A stretch of 64,000 nucleotides of DNA from Voacanga thouarsii (taxonomy: Eukaryota; Streptophyta; Magnoliopsida; Gentianales; Apocynaceae). Positions 38,729 to 50,329 of the stretch are shown piece after piece; positions within the stretch are counted from its first letter, which is position 1, and each line of letters opens with the position of its first letter. The notes under the pieces are model-generated. The model saw nothing but the letters and a program-made list of their open reading frames with translations. It did not search any database and was not told the DNA's origin. Both the position numbers and the translations under genes were made by a program. The DNA is taken from contig JANUWF010001101.1 of assembly GCA_026120185.1 (NCBI GenBank), forward strand, positions 2,604,001 through 2,668,000, read 5' to 3'.

Positions 38729-41700
38729 ATAGCCAATTCGTCAGGTACTGCATCTACTGCGTATAAGCCTTTGGTTGACTTGAATGGTCTGCTGAACAAG
38801 TTTGGTTTAGGGCAAAATTTCAAGCGTTGGTAACAACGCATGAAAATTTGGTTGACCATGAGGGGCTTATTGTCAGCAGTGCAGGTAGACAGGCCTATAC
38901 CAACTAAAAGGCATCCTAGAGTAGCTAAGATTACTGTGTGGGATGAATGGAACAATGTAGACAGAGGGGCAATACTGTTAGCATTGACAAATGCTCTCTT
39001 TGATGTCTACTATTCTGAGTTATACACAGCAAAGATGCTATGGGATGAATTGGATAGGAAATATAATACCGAGGATCAAGGTCTGGAAATGTATTATGTC
39101 TTCAAATTCCTGAAGTTTTAGATGGTTGAGGGCAAGTCTATGACTGAACAGACTCAAGAGTTGCAATTGATTATTCATTCTCTTTATGAATCGGATATGG
39201 AACTTCCTGAGAAGTTCCAAGTGATGTCAGTGATATAGAATTTTCCTAAGTCTTGGGAGGACTTTGGTATGTCCCTCAAACACAAGACGGAGAAGATTTC
39301 TCTAAACGATCTGATGAAATCAATATCCATTGAGGAGCAACATAGAAAAAATAGTCATATTGTACCTGTGGAATCTAATGTCCATGTGGTGACTATTAGG
39401 AAGAAGAGCAATAATTAGAGGAATGTGAGGGTTAACTCAAACTTTAAAAACATAAACAAGACAAAAGGCAAAGCCAAAAAGAAACCGAAAGCGAACAAAC
39501 CATGCTGGAATTGTGGTTAGGTTGGACACTGGGCTAAGGACTGTTCGTCTAAAAAGCCCAAAGTCAAATAAGGATCAAATTCTGAAGCACAAGTCAATAT
39601 GGTGATAGAGGATACTAGTCAAGCGGAAGCTGATTTGAGTACACACCTTACTGAGGTTTGTACCATTGAGGCTAGGACTGGCATCACTACTTCCAATGAT
39701 GATGGAAGGTATGTTTCTGTTAACCCAGAAGTCTTTACTATTTATGAGCCACTTGAATGGCTGGTTGATATTGGAGCAAATCTGCACGTTTGTGCTGATA
39801 AATTGCTTTTTGTGTCTTACCAGCCTATTAAAGGAAAAACTATGAAGATGGGGAACTCAGCTGCAGCCAATGTGTTGGGGATTGGACGCGTGGACTTGAA
39901 GTTTCCTTCAGGGCGTATTCTTTCTCTTTATAGGGTGTAGCATGTTCCAACAGTTCGTAGGAATATTCTTAGTGGTTCATGTTTAGTTAGAGAGAGTTAT
40001 GAATTCACTTTCAAATGTAATAAAGTAGTGATTATACACTATAATTCTTTTGTTGGCAAAGGTTATTTGTTAGGTGGTTTGTTTAAGTTAAAAGTTGAAC
40101 CATTTATTTCTCATTTGAATAAAACTTCTTCTGTTGAGAATTCTGTTTATCCCATAGTGCACATGATTGAATCCACTAATATTTGGTATAGTAGACTTGG
40201 ACATTTAAATTTAGATTCTATTAAAAGAATGATGAATTTAGACTTGATCCCTAAACATTCAATTGATAAGAAGAAGAAATGTCAAGTGTGTGTGGAAGCT
40301 AAAACAACCAGGAAACCCTATCATTCAATTGAAAGGGATTCAGAAATACTTGATTTAGTTTACACAGACATTTGTGAATTCAATGGCTTGTTGACTAGGG
40401 ATCATAAGAAATACTTCATTACTTTTATTGACAATTGCAGTAAATATTGCTATGTTTATTTACTTAAACATAAAGAATAAACATAAAGATGAAGCACTTG
40501 AAAAGTTTTTCATATTTAAAAATGAAGCTGAAACTCAAACTGGCAACAAACTTAAAAGGTCAAGATCTGATAGAGGTGGAGAATATGGGTCTAATCCATT
40601 TGTTGAGTATTGCCAAAGTAATGGCATAATTCATGAGGAGACACCCCCTTATTCTCCACAGTCTAATGGGATTGCTAAACGAAAAAATAGAACATTTAAA
40701 GATATGATCAACAGTTTACTTTTGAATTCTGGATTGCCTAAGTATATGTGGGGTGAGGCTTTGAATACGGCTTGCCATATTCTGAACAGAGTCCCTCATA
40801 AACATAAAAAGGTAACTCCATTTGAAATTAGGAAATGTAGGAAACCTAACTTAAAATACTTCTGTGTGTGGGGTTATCTTACAAAAGTTCTAATCCCTGA
40901 ACATAAAAGGAAGAAATTAGGACCAAAGACTGTTGATGCCATTTTTATTGGTTATGTGGAAACAAGCTATGCCATGAGGTTTTTGGTAATTAAGTCCGAA
41001 ATACCTGGAATAGATTGTAATACTATTATTCAATACCGTGATGCTACATTCTTTAAGGATGTGTTTCCCATGAAAAATGGTTTGCCTCAAGATGTTTCTA
41101 CTTTAGATTTAGCCTTAACATCTGATTCCATTCCTGATCATGTGGAAATGATGAAATATGTGGGGGCAGGTCTAAATAGTTCCAATACTCAAATTGAGGA
41201 ATTGGAAGAACCTAGAAAGAGTAAGAGAGTTAAGGTAGTCAAGGACTTTGGAAGTGATTTTGTCACTTACAATGTTGAGGATGAACTTTTAACTTTTCAA
41301 GCAGCTATGGCTTCCTTAGAAGCAAGGCATTGGAAAGGAGCTGTCAAAAGTGAGATGGATTCTATTGTCTCCAATGGGACATGGGAATTGGTAGATCTCC
41401 CTCTTGGGTGCAGTACAATTGGATGTAAATGGATATTTAAGAAGAAACTTAAACCAGATGGGACCATAAATAAGTATAAAGCCAGATTAGTTGCCAAAGG
41501 GTTTAGACAGAAAGAGAGAATAAACTATTTTGATAGATACTCTCCTGTTGCTCGTTTGACTACAATCTGAGTGCTAATTGCATTGGCTTCTATATATGAT
41601 CTCACCATCCACCAAATGGATGTGAAGATAGTTTTTCTTCATGGTGATCTTGAAGAAGAGATATATATGGATCAGTCTGAGGGATTTGTAGCCAAAGGAA

Positions 41701-42830
41701 ATGAACGGAAAGTTTATAAACTTGTTAAATCCCTATATGGTCTAAAACAAGCACCCAAACAATGGCATGAAAAATTTGATAAAACGATTTTATCATTTGG
41801 CTTCAGCATAAATGAGAATGACAAGTGTGTTTACTGTAAGGTTAGAGGTAATGCTTGTATTGTTTTATGCCTGTATGTGGATGACATTTTGCTATTTGGG
41901 TCAAATATTGAGATAATTAATGAGACTAAATCATTTTTGAAAAGTAAGTTTGAAATGAAGAATATGAGAGTAGCAAATGTGATTCTTGGCCTTAAATTGA
42001 TTCGCTCAACTGAGGGGATAACCATTTCTCAAACTCACTATGTTGAGAGTGTTCTTGAGAAATATGGTTATCAAAATTGTAGAATTGCTAAAACTCCAAG
42101 TGACCCTTCTGTAGCTTTGTTTAAAAATGAAAGTGGAGTTTCTGTGTCTCAATGAAGATATTTTCAAATTATTGGTAGCTTGCAATATCTTGTAAATGGC
42201 TCAAGACCAGATATTTCATTTTCTGTATCTAAGTTGGCAAGATATACAAGTTGTCCAAATCGGACTCATTGGGAGACCTTGGATAGAGTACTAAGGTACT
42301 TGAAGGGAACAGTGTCCCTTGGGCTGCATTATGGGAAATTCCCTGTTGTACTTGAAGGGTATAGTGATGCAAGCTGAATAGCTAAGAACTCTGGTAGCAA
42401 TGGTTGCACTGGATATGTGTTTACATTAGGTGGCGGTGCAGTCGCCTGGAAGTCTTGTAAATAGACTTTGATAACTCGGTCAACCTTTGAGGCTGAGTTA
42501 TGTGCCTTGGATACTACTAGAACGGAAGCTAAATGGCTGTATGGACTATTGTCCTCTTTGCCAATGATCAGCAAGCCCGTTACTGCTATATCTGTGCATT
42601 GTGACAGTCAAACCACAATTGCAAAGATAAAGAGTACCAAGTATAATCAAAAGACTAAGAGACACATCCAAGTTAGACTTAAGTCTATAAGGGAGTTAGT
42701 GTCTGAAAGGGTAGTGTCTGTTGACTTTGTTGGATTCAAAGATAACATTGCAGACCCCCTAACTAAGGGATTGGAAACATCATTGTTCCTTAAATCCAGG
42801 TTGGGAATGGAACTGATAACCCATAAATGA
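38729..42830 (+). pseudogene. copia gag-pol polyprotein, heavily mutated
   Basis: Gag begins near 38729, where the expected ATG reads ATA. It has LVDLNGLLNKFGLGQNF and a CCHC zinc knuckle with one stop in it (CWNCG*VGHWAKDC). The protease core is VDIGANLHVC (DIG instead of DTG). The GAG-pre-integrase has WYSRLGHLN, and the integrase has VYTDICEFNG, RSDRGGEY and SNGIAKRKNRT, where the catalytic Glu is Lys. A 13-bp tandem duplication near 40465-40490 (AAACATAAAGA) shifts the frame. RT keeps KARLVAKGF, YGLKQAPKQW and YVDDILLFG. RNase H has GYSDAS, followed by a stop, and STFEAELCALDT. At least ten stops are present, nearly all explicable as C-to-T or G-to-A changes. Not functional. Confidence 0.93.
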
Positions 42831-44185
42831 TTCACCTACAGTGACAACCCAACTGATCAAGTGGAGATCCCACAAGACAGTTTAATATGGTATAAACAAG
42901 CTGTTTGAATGAATCTGGTACCAATTCTGATACCTTTGTATCTAAGTCCTTTCCCTGAAAGCGTGTGGTGCGGTTACTGCAATTAGTAAGAGTTTTGACT
43001 CTGAATGGGATCAAGTCTTTTAGACAGGATGCTAGCAGTACATCCTTGGAGATCGCCAACTATGTGAGTGTTATTGTATGGCCGCAACTAAAGGGAATTG
43101 AGTTTTCTCTGAATACACTCATGAGACAGGATCAGGATACATGGTCATAACGTGTCAACCCTAAAGATTGTCTCCATAGCCGATAGTCTGTTGTTACCAA
43201 TGATCGCCGTCACATTCAAGGTTCAGATTTAAGGCTTAAGTCCATCTGTTCCTGTGGGGGCATAAGTTGGATAACTTAGGTAGTGGTTCAAACCGGAAGG
43301 TACCATTATCGAAAGTAAATTATGTAAATCCTGAATAGTCTTTAACAATGGATTTGTGGGGGGATTGTTGAAAATGGCAACTTTGGGAGTTAATAATTTT
43401 TAACTCATGATTAGTTAGCCTAAAATAATTAATGGAAATTATTCTTGACATGTTAGAGATTGTTTTGATTATGGTAAAAGCTATTTTCATGGTGGGAATC
43501 CATAATTAAATGTTGTTAAAGTTGGGTGTTTAACCATTTGGAAACTCATGTTAGACATGAGTCCCACATGGGAAAAATTGAGGAGTGTAGAAACCTTTAT
43601 TTACTAAAAGGCTTTTCTATAGGCTTAATAGAAAAGCCCAAGATATGGAGGATACCACATGCGCCCAGCTCGGGCTTGGCCTATGTTTTTACGTTCCTCT
43701 ATTTTTATTTGGCCCAATTAACTCTAATTTGAAAAGGAAAAGAAAACATAAAATCTGGTAAGAAATTAGGGTTTCCTGATCTGAATTGAGTTTTAATTTT
43801 TCCTAAGGCGAAATTAAAAGAGAGAACAGAGCCGCCATTAGGGTTAACCCTTTTTGTGCTTCCTGAGAGAAAATTCGCCTCTTCCATTCTTTCTTCACGA
43901 TCCATAATTTTTGGCTTATCGGGATCGATGACTTGAGGGGATTTTCGAGGTGATCGCCGTTAGTGTGCGTCAACAACGATCTGAGACCGTCTTATCCTAC
44001 AAGGAGAGTCGCAGTACCCATCGCACCGAAGTGGGGCGAATAACTTCTTGAAGGCAAGCCAGTATTGGACTGGTGATTTGGTCAGCATTACAGTACGTTG
44101 CGGCGCAACTTGTCCAGAGGAGTGCCAGTGCCTGATACGTTCTGGTAGAACAGCGAGCAAGTCTCTCAGGTTTCCTACTGACTTA

Positions 44186-47100
44186 TGTGAAACCCCAGTC
44201 AAAACCAACCTTAGAGTAAGGGGGATTGGGATGCATAGTATATTTATTTGCATGTTTAAATATATTTTTGTATGATTTTATGTGCTTTGAATTTGTGTTT
44301 TATAATCTAGAGGGCTTGATTATGATTATTGAGTGAGAAGGGCAAAATGGTAATTTTTGCTTGAGGTGAAAATATGGAGATAGCTTGGGAATTAGATAGG
44401 AAAAGAATTTTAGAGAGGAAATAAGAATAAGAGTTGTTGTGGTGTAGTGGTTAGAGCTTTGGAAATTAATTCTTGAGGTCTTGGGTTCAAATTCCATCAT
44501 GTAAGCTTTAGCTTGATTTAATTTTATTTTTGCTTGGGGAAGAGTAATTTCGGCCTTATGAGCTTGGAGTAAGGTAGGGATGATGTCCTAAGAGAGACAT
44601 GTTAGGAGCAACCTCATTCTATACCCTTACCTACTCGAATTTCCCAAAGGGAATTCATTTTTTCTTGATCTTTGATTTTTCCTTAATTCCCAACTCATTA
44701 GTTTGATCAAGTGATTTTAGCCATTTTCTTTCCAGAAATTTCAGTAAAGTGTTGTGATCTTGTAGGATCAAAATGTTTTGGTAAAAGACTTCTTATGATC
44801 TGAAAAATGTGGAAGAGTTGTGGGAAGTTCCAAGAGGGAAAATCCCTCTAGTGAGTTAGCTGAAAATTCCCTTTAACTAGTTCATCTTCCTTCTTGGAAT
44901 GAGCTGAAATTTTTCTATTTTTCTCCCAGCCGAAATACCAACCTTATTCTGCAAAAACCTTCCTTAAACCTCTAGTAGCAGAGCTCCATTGTTCCCCTTA
45001 AGCTTCTGCACGAAATTCAGCAATGGCTGTCCAAAAATCTCTCCAACAAATCCCTGCAATTTAGCTTGATTGATTTCCAAAATTCCAGCCACATTTGTTT
45101 AGCAACTTCCCATAATGCATTCCCCAAATAACCAGACTTCTTCTTCACCATTAAGCACCCTACTTTCAGCCACCATAAGCTCCCATAGACCAGCATTAAT
45201 CCCACCGAAATTCTGCTCAAACAGTCAGCCATGGCAGGCTTCCAAAACTCTCCAACAATCAAGATATTCTTGGAATATTTAGTTTCCAAATTCACTTCCT
45301 AAAAATATTCTTCAAGAATTGTGACAACTAACCTTCCATTTTTCCTTCCAAATCAGAGAAACAACTCCCTAAACCCTACAGAAATTTGGCCAGCCTAATT
45401 CCCTCAGAATTTTCGGTAGCTACACTACAATCTCTCAATTCCCTTCAATCTCCAAGAACACACACACCATACCAAGAACACCTACTACTTTCTTTCACCT
45501 AATACCCCTCCAAATCACTTCAAACCTTCACTAAAATCTCCAGATTTGACCTACTTACTGTTGTGAGTCCATCGACACCATTCCTAACATCAAACTCCTC
45601 AAATCATTCTGCTACTTCGGATCAAAACCATAAATTTTTGTGAAGGACAAGAACATCTTTAAGGTAAATTTACTCTATCAACTTCATCTTCTCCAAACTT
45701 GATCTCTAGTGAAAACCTATGTGAATAAACATACTAATGATCTCTTCTTCTCTCTCTGTCTCTCTCTCTCTCTCTCTCATGGCCAAAATCCCTCTCCCTT
45801 GGCCGGATGACTTCTTCTTCCATAATCATGCTCTCGCCATCTCCCTTAGACAAAGTTAGACATCTAGGAGTTGAGATCTACTCTAAACTCCTTCAAGGCA
45901 TTCACCAATCAAGTAAGCACCTTCAATCTTCCTTTTTAAACTCTAGAATCATGTCTCTAGGATGATGTTATTAGAAGGTAGATGGCGATGGGATTTGAGT
46001 ATATGTTGTTGTGATTGAAGCATGAGTATATGTATGATTGTGAAGGAGATGAGATTTATGCATGGATTGATTATCTTGGTTGATTGTATGATGATTTGAG
46101 GTTTAATGCATGTCTCCATGTCATAGGTAGTATTTGTGATGAAGTATGCTAGAGATTATGTCACCTTTGGTGAATAAGATTTATATTCATGTTGGATTAT
46201 TGAAGCCATGATCATATTTATGCTAGAAAATGTTAGATTACGTCTTGATAAATTTAGATATATTCTTATATGAAAGATTTGGTCGATTTGATGAACTGAA
46301 GGATTGTGCATGTTTTTTATTGTGGTTAGCCATAGGAATTTGAATCATAATCTAGTTGTCCCTACACTAATTTTACTTCTTGAATAAAATATTCAATAAA
46401 ATAATTTTTTTTGTATTTTCGAAAAACCCTAGGAAGGGTAGATTTGGACTATTATAAACAATAAGGATATTTTAATCAAATAAATAATAGCTTTGCTAGA
46501 AAAATAATATATATATATATATATATATTATTTAAAATAATGAAATCAATTAAAGCCTTTTATGGAAATAATTATGATTAGTGAAATATTTATCACTACA
46601 AATTTAATTATTATCTTTTACTCAAAACCCATTAAGAATTTATTTATTATTTTTCAAGCAAGACTCATTAAATTCATTTTCAACTAATTTTAGCTATCAA
46701 TTATTTTCTAACAACTAAATTATTAATAAATCATTATTTTACCTAAAACTACCTAGGACTTTTCATCAAATAAACTCTAAATTATTTTAGAAAGATTTAA
46801 ACCTTCAACTTATTAGTACCTATTTCCCAAACTCTAATTATTTTAATATCAAACTAGATTTATTTTATAAACCCTTTTATTTATTATCGAGCCTTAAAGC
46901 TTGGGACACCAGGGACATGATTGTAGTAAGTTGAGTTAGTTTTATATGTGAAAGTGAATCTTTGGCTTGAGTTTGATTGTGGTTTGTTTTTATCCCATGC
47001 GGGGTTAGGTCAGCTGTTGGAAACCTTTGTTGTAAGTAAAGATCAGGTAAGCTCCTGCATAAAACCTGCTTGATGAAAAATGATTTTTTTTTATGGCAAA

Positions 47101-48338
47101 CCAAATGTAGAATGCATGGTCACTCATTTCTATAAAGGCAATTGAGGATTATTTCCATTCTCATTTCAGACAAATAAATTATTTGTAAATCAATGGGCGG
47201 TTTTACTCAAAACCTAAAATTCTTTCTAAAACCAAATTTGCCCCAAACTTTGGAAAACCTTAATTGCCATTTTCAAGTGGAACTATGTTTTGTTCATTTT
47301 TCCCAAGTGGGATACGTTACGTTGAGTACTCAACAGGGGTAGACTGGTAGTACTAGTTTTGAAGAGTAAGAGTGAGTCTTCTGGCAGGAGGCCTCCTCCA
47401 GAAGATGAACTCAACTTAGAGAAACGTCAGTACTACTTAGTCATGCCGGTCCGAGCTAGCGGTGTTCTTTTCAGTCAAGTGACTGTGTTTTGCCGGAATG
47501 GACACCCGATTGTTGTTTGGGTATAGAGAAGGAGGAGTATCTTGCCTAGTAGGCCGATCACCTACTTTTGTCAGTCTGTACAAAGTGTGGCATTCTGACT
47601 GGCGGTATGCACAAAGTGTGGCATACTGACCATGTGGACATGGGGCCCAACGTGTGGTAACCCATGACCACCCTTTTTGAGTGGTTGATTTTATTGTACC
47701 GTATGGTTTGAAAGCCAAAACACCACTCTTGTTTTTGAACGTCATTCATTACTTGCCAGTATTTCTTTTGTCAGTCTGCACAAAGTGTGGCATTCTGACC
47801 GTTGTATGGTTATGGGGCCCAACGTGTGGTAACCTGTAATCCTTCTTTCGAGTGGTTGATTTTATTGTATACTTGTATGGTTTCAAAAAGAGGAAAACAC
47901 CACTCTTGCTTTTGACTAATGTTTATTGCTTGCTAATATTTCTCTTATAAAGATTTCACACTTTACATCCACGAACTGTTTTCACTGAACACCCAAAGCA
48001 CACACGGACTTACTGAGATTTTTGTCTCATCACCTTTTTACCATGATTTCAGGTCGATCCTACTGTGGGGATGAGTAGCTAGTGTTATCTACCTTGAAAG
48101 AGAATGTTGTCTTTTATTTTTATGTATTGCTTTGGGGAGTTGAGAGTGGATGATTTTATTTATGGATTTGTTTTTCTTTTGAGAATTTTTGGATTCATTC
48201 TGGGTTTTAATAAATTTTAAATTAAGGTATTATTTTTATTCCCCTATTTTATTTGTGTGACCTAGTTATAAAGACCCCTTGTCCTTTGGACGGGGCGACA
48301 TCCCCGGCCCTGGCGGGCCTAGGTAGTGGGGTGTTACA
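44186..48338 (+). mobile_element. 4,153-bp solo LTR, gypsy (Tekay/Del-like) type
   Basis: Begins TGTGAAACCCC and ends GGGGTGTTACA, with exact target duplication ACTTA at 44181-44185 and 48339-48343. The TGTRAMRCCCC start, great length, lack of coding and a GC-rich tail (GACGGGGCGACATCCCC) fit the long LTRs of Tekay/Del chromoviruses; that family label is inference. No internal second copy of the terminus is seen, so it is a single LTR. It contains two diverged tandem blocks with CACAAAGTGTGGCATNCTGAC and GGGGCCCAACGTGTGGTAAC (47576-47710 and 47760-47910). It also has a TC-run at 45757-45778 and an AT-run near 46508. Confidence 0.88.
44431..44500 (+). other. tRNA-like pol III promoter segment inside the solo LTR
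   Basis: An A-box-like TGGTGTAGTGGTTAGAGC (44440-44457) and a B-box-like GGTTCAAATTCC (44484-44495) are 34 bp apart, the spacing of tRNA genes and SINE heads. The rest does not fold into a clear tRNA. It may be a SINE head fused into the LTR or a tRNA relic. Confidence 0.55.
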
Positions 48339-49178
48339 ACTTATCTATTAAGTTTGAATTCGGTTTAGTTACATTAAGTTTGGACTGTGTGGCCTTGCCG
48401 GCATTGTTAATATTTGATAATTGCATTTGTTAGAGCCCTGGTCGGGTATAGGCGATGCTTGTTCAATTCAATTGAGTTGCCTGTCTGTACTCGTAGGTAC
48501 CCTATTTTCTAAAAATTTCCTCTCCTTTATCCTCTCATTTTCTCAATCTAAACAAGCTACTCTATTTTAATAATACGATAAAAGACCTTCCATTAATTTA
48601 ACAACTAAAGACGAAGGAATGGTTTTCCATCCTCTGAATGGAGGTAATAGGCAAATAATTACCATTGTGCTGGCAATGCATATTACAATACAATTTTATT
48701 GATCCTTCTGCAAACAACTGAAATTTTAAAGAAAGAAATTGTTCAGAATCAGGCGAAAAACATTGGATTTATTTTCTCCAAACGGGAAAAGGGGAAAAAC
48801 TGAATTGAAGAACAACACATAATTTAGGCTCAGATGATCCTTCAAAAAGCAGCAAAATGGAAAATGGATTGAGATTGCAAATGGGTTCACACAGTGCTCA
48901 CCATGATGCTAGATACAGTTGAAGAAGAAAGTCTAAATCGAGTATCGACTCAAGTTCACCGGAAATGAAACGGCTTTGGGGTCATCTATATAATTTTACT
49001 AGACCTTAGTTAGCTAATTATTTTATTTATTTCTTACTATAAATGAACTAAAACCAAGTAAACCATTGGACACTTTCTAAAAAGAAAGAAAGAAAGAATA
49101 AATGCTAATATTATTAATATTTTAATACTAAAATAATACTTAAAAATATAAAAAATAACTATATAATAAAAAATTATT

Positions 49179-49375
49179 CCTTTTGCCTTAATTTTAATAT
49201 ACTATTTTAACTTGATATAAAATTCAAATTACTGATATTATGAGTGTGAATTAGTAAAAATTGTGTTATTTACAGTTATGTGCTTTGAAAATTTAGAAGA
49301 AAATATTATTACTATTTTTTAAAAAGTAAATATTTATTTTTAAACTTTAAAAAATAAAAATATAAAGAAGCAAAA
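49179..49375. other. right flank of the F array, possible MITE end
   Basis: ATTCCTTTTGCCTTAATTTT followed by ATACTATTTTAACTTG recalls a Stowaway terminus, but no matching opposite end was found. AT-rich, no coding. Confidence 0.35.
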
Positions 49376-49765
49376 TCTATATATATATATATATATAATA
49401 AAAGTTGCAGAAACTCTTGAGAGAGCCACCTGCTATTGTCCTGCACGGCCACCTGACACTCTGAAACCTTATCAAACTCTTGCAAACCTTTTTAAATTCA
49501 CTCCCTATGAAATAATGAAACGTCCCTTCAATGAATTCATACTCCTATCCCTTCAAATCTCCTCAAATTCACTCTCTATTTAATAATAGAATTGAGTAGG
49601 TGATCATATATTATTCTTTACATTATGTTCACTACATCTGAACAGGGGAGGATTCATTGGATAAAATCAAGATTCATCGATTTGAGCCAGCAACCCGCAG
49701 CAATAGTACTAGCCGTTTTCTTTAGCAATTTCCTTGTGCTCTGGTAAATTTGTGTTCTTGAAGAG

Positions 49766-49903
49766 ATGACAGGGGCTGTCGAAGGAGAAGGGCGTGTGAC
49801 TCTTGACCTTCCCAAGAAGAAAATGGACGATTCTATGAAGGAAGGAGATTGGGAACGCTTTCACAGACCCAGAAACCTTCACTTGGCTCTGGTATCCACT
49901 TAA
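49766..49903 (+). pseudogene. captured first exon of a MazG-like dCTP pyrophosphatase
   Basis: Open frame MTGAVEGEGRVTLDLPKKKM ... EGDWERFHRPRNLHLALVST then TAA. The DWE+FH.PRNL.LALV motif is the start of the plant DCTPP1/RS21-C6-type MazG domain, whose family members cleave dCTP to dCMP and pyrophosphate. The match breaks at LAL|GTATCC, a splice-donor-like site where the host gene would continue with the EVGEL motif. The metal-binding EExxE region is absent here, so no activity is possible. Confidence 0.7.
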
Positions 49904-49990
49904 TCCATGTGTGTCCTTTTGTGAGAGTTTTGTTTCTTTGGCTTTTTCTACAGATTTCACCATTTTTCCACTAAAAAAAGGCTTATACAT

Positions 49991-50022
<32 letters not shown>

Positions 50023-50026
<4 letters not shown>

Positions 50027-50320
50027 ATAAAATTTGGGTAGTGTTAGAATAAAATCTTCACACTACACACTAATAAAACTCTAACTATTCTTTGCACAAG
50101 AATTTCTCTCTTTCTTTTCTCTCACAATTTTCTCTAATCTTTCTTTCACTAATCTTTCTTTTACAAAAATGATGGTGTATTACAAGTTTAGAGAATAGTT
50201 CTATTTATAGAGCTCTAATTAGTGGAATACATCATGGCATACATCATCTTCCACTAATCTTAATTAGTGGAGCATTCACTAATTAATGGAGCTTCCAATA
50301 ATTTTAAGATATTCATAACA
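50023..50320 (-). repeat. 3' LTR of the minus-strand copia element
   Basis: TGTTATAAAATTTGGG ... ATTCATAACA on the plus strand, 298 bp. It lacks about 60 bp around the GTGTCTCCACTAAATGGTG block present in the other LTR and in the solo LTR at 9364-9730. Confidence 0.9.
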
Positions 50321-50329
50321 CTCCCCATT

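Larger units (their letters stand above)
37676..48514 (+). mobile_element. Ty1/copia retrotransposon with both LTRs, nested in F
   Basis: Target duplication ATTTC at 37671-37675 and 48515-48519. 5' LTR 37676-38688, internal region to 43365, polypurine tract GTGGGGGGAT just before 43366, 3' LTR 43366-48514 (itself interrupted). Without the inner insertion it is about 6.7 kb. The LTR pair differs at many sites by eye, so it is not recent. The coding region is full of stops. Confidence 0.95.
43366..48514 (+). repeat. 3' LTR of the nested copia element, split by a solo LTR
   Basis: LTR parts 43366-44185 and 48344-48514 (about 990 bp together) match the 5' LTR. The terminal CA has mutated to AA. 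The region 42831-43365 before it is the untranslated tail of the element. Confidence 0.9.

Noticed and set aside
45017..45295. 92-codon minus-strand open frame in the 4.1-kb LTR
   Set aside because: No recognised domain, and the LTR context makes coding unlikely.
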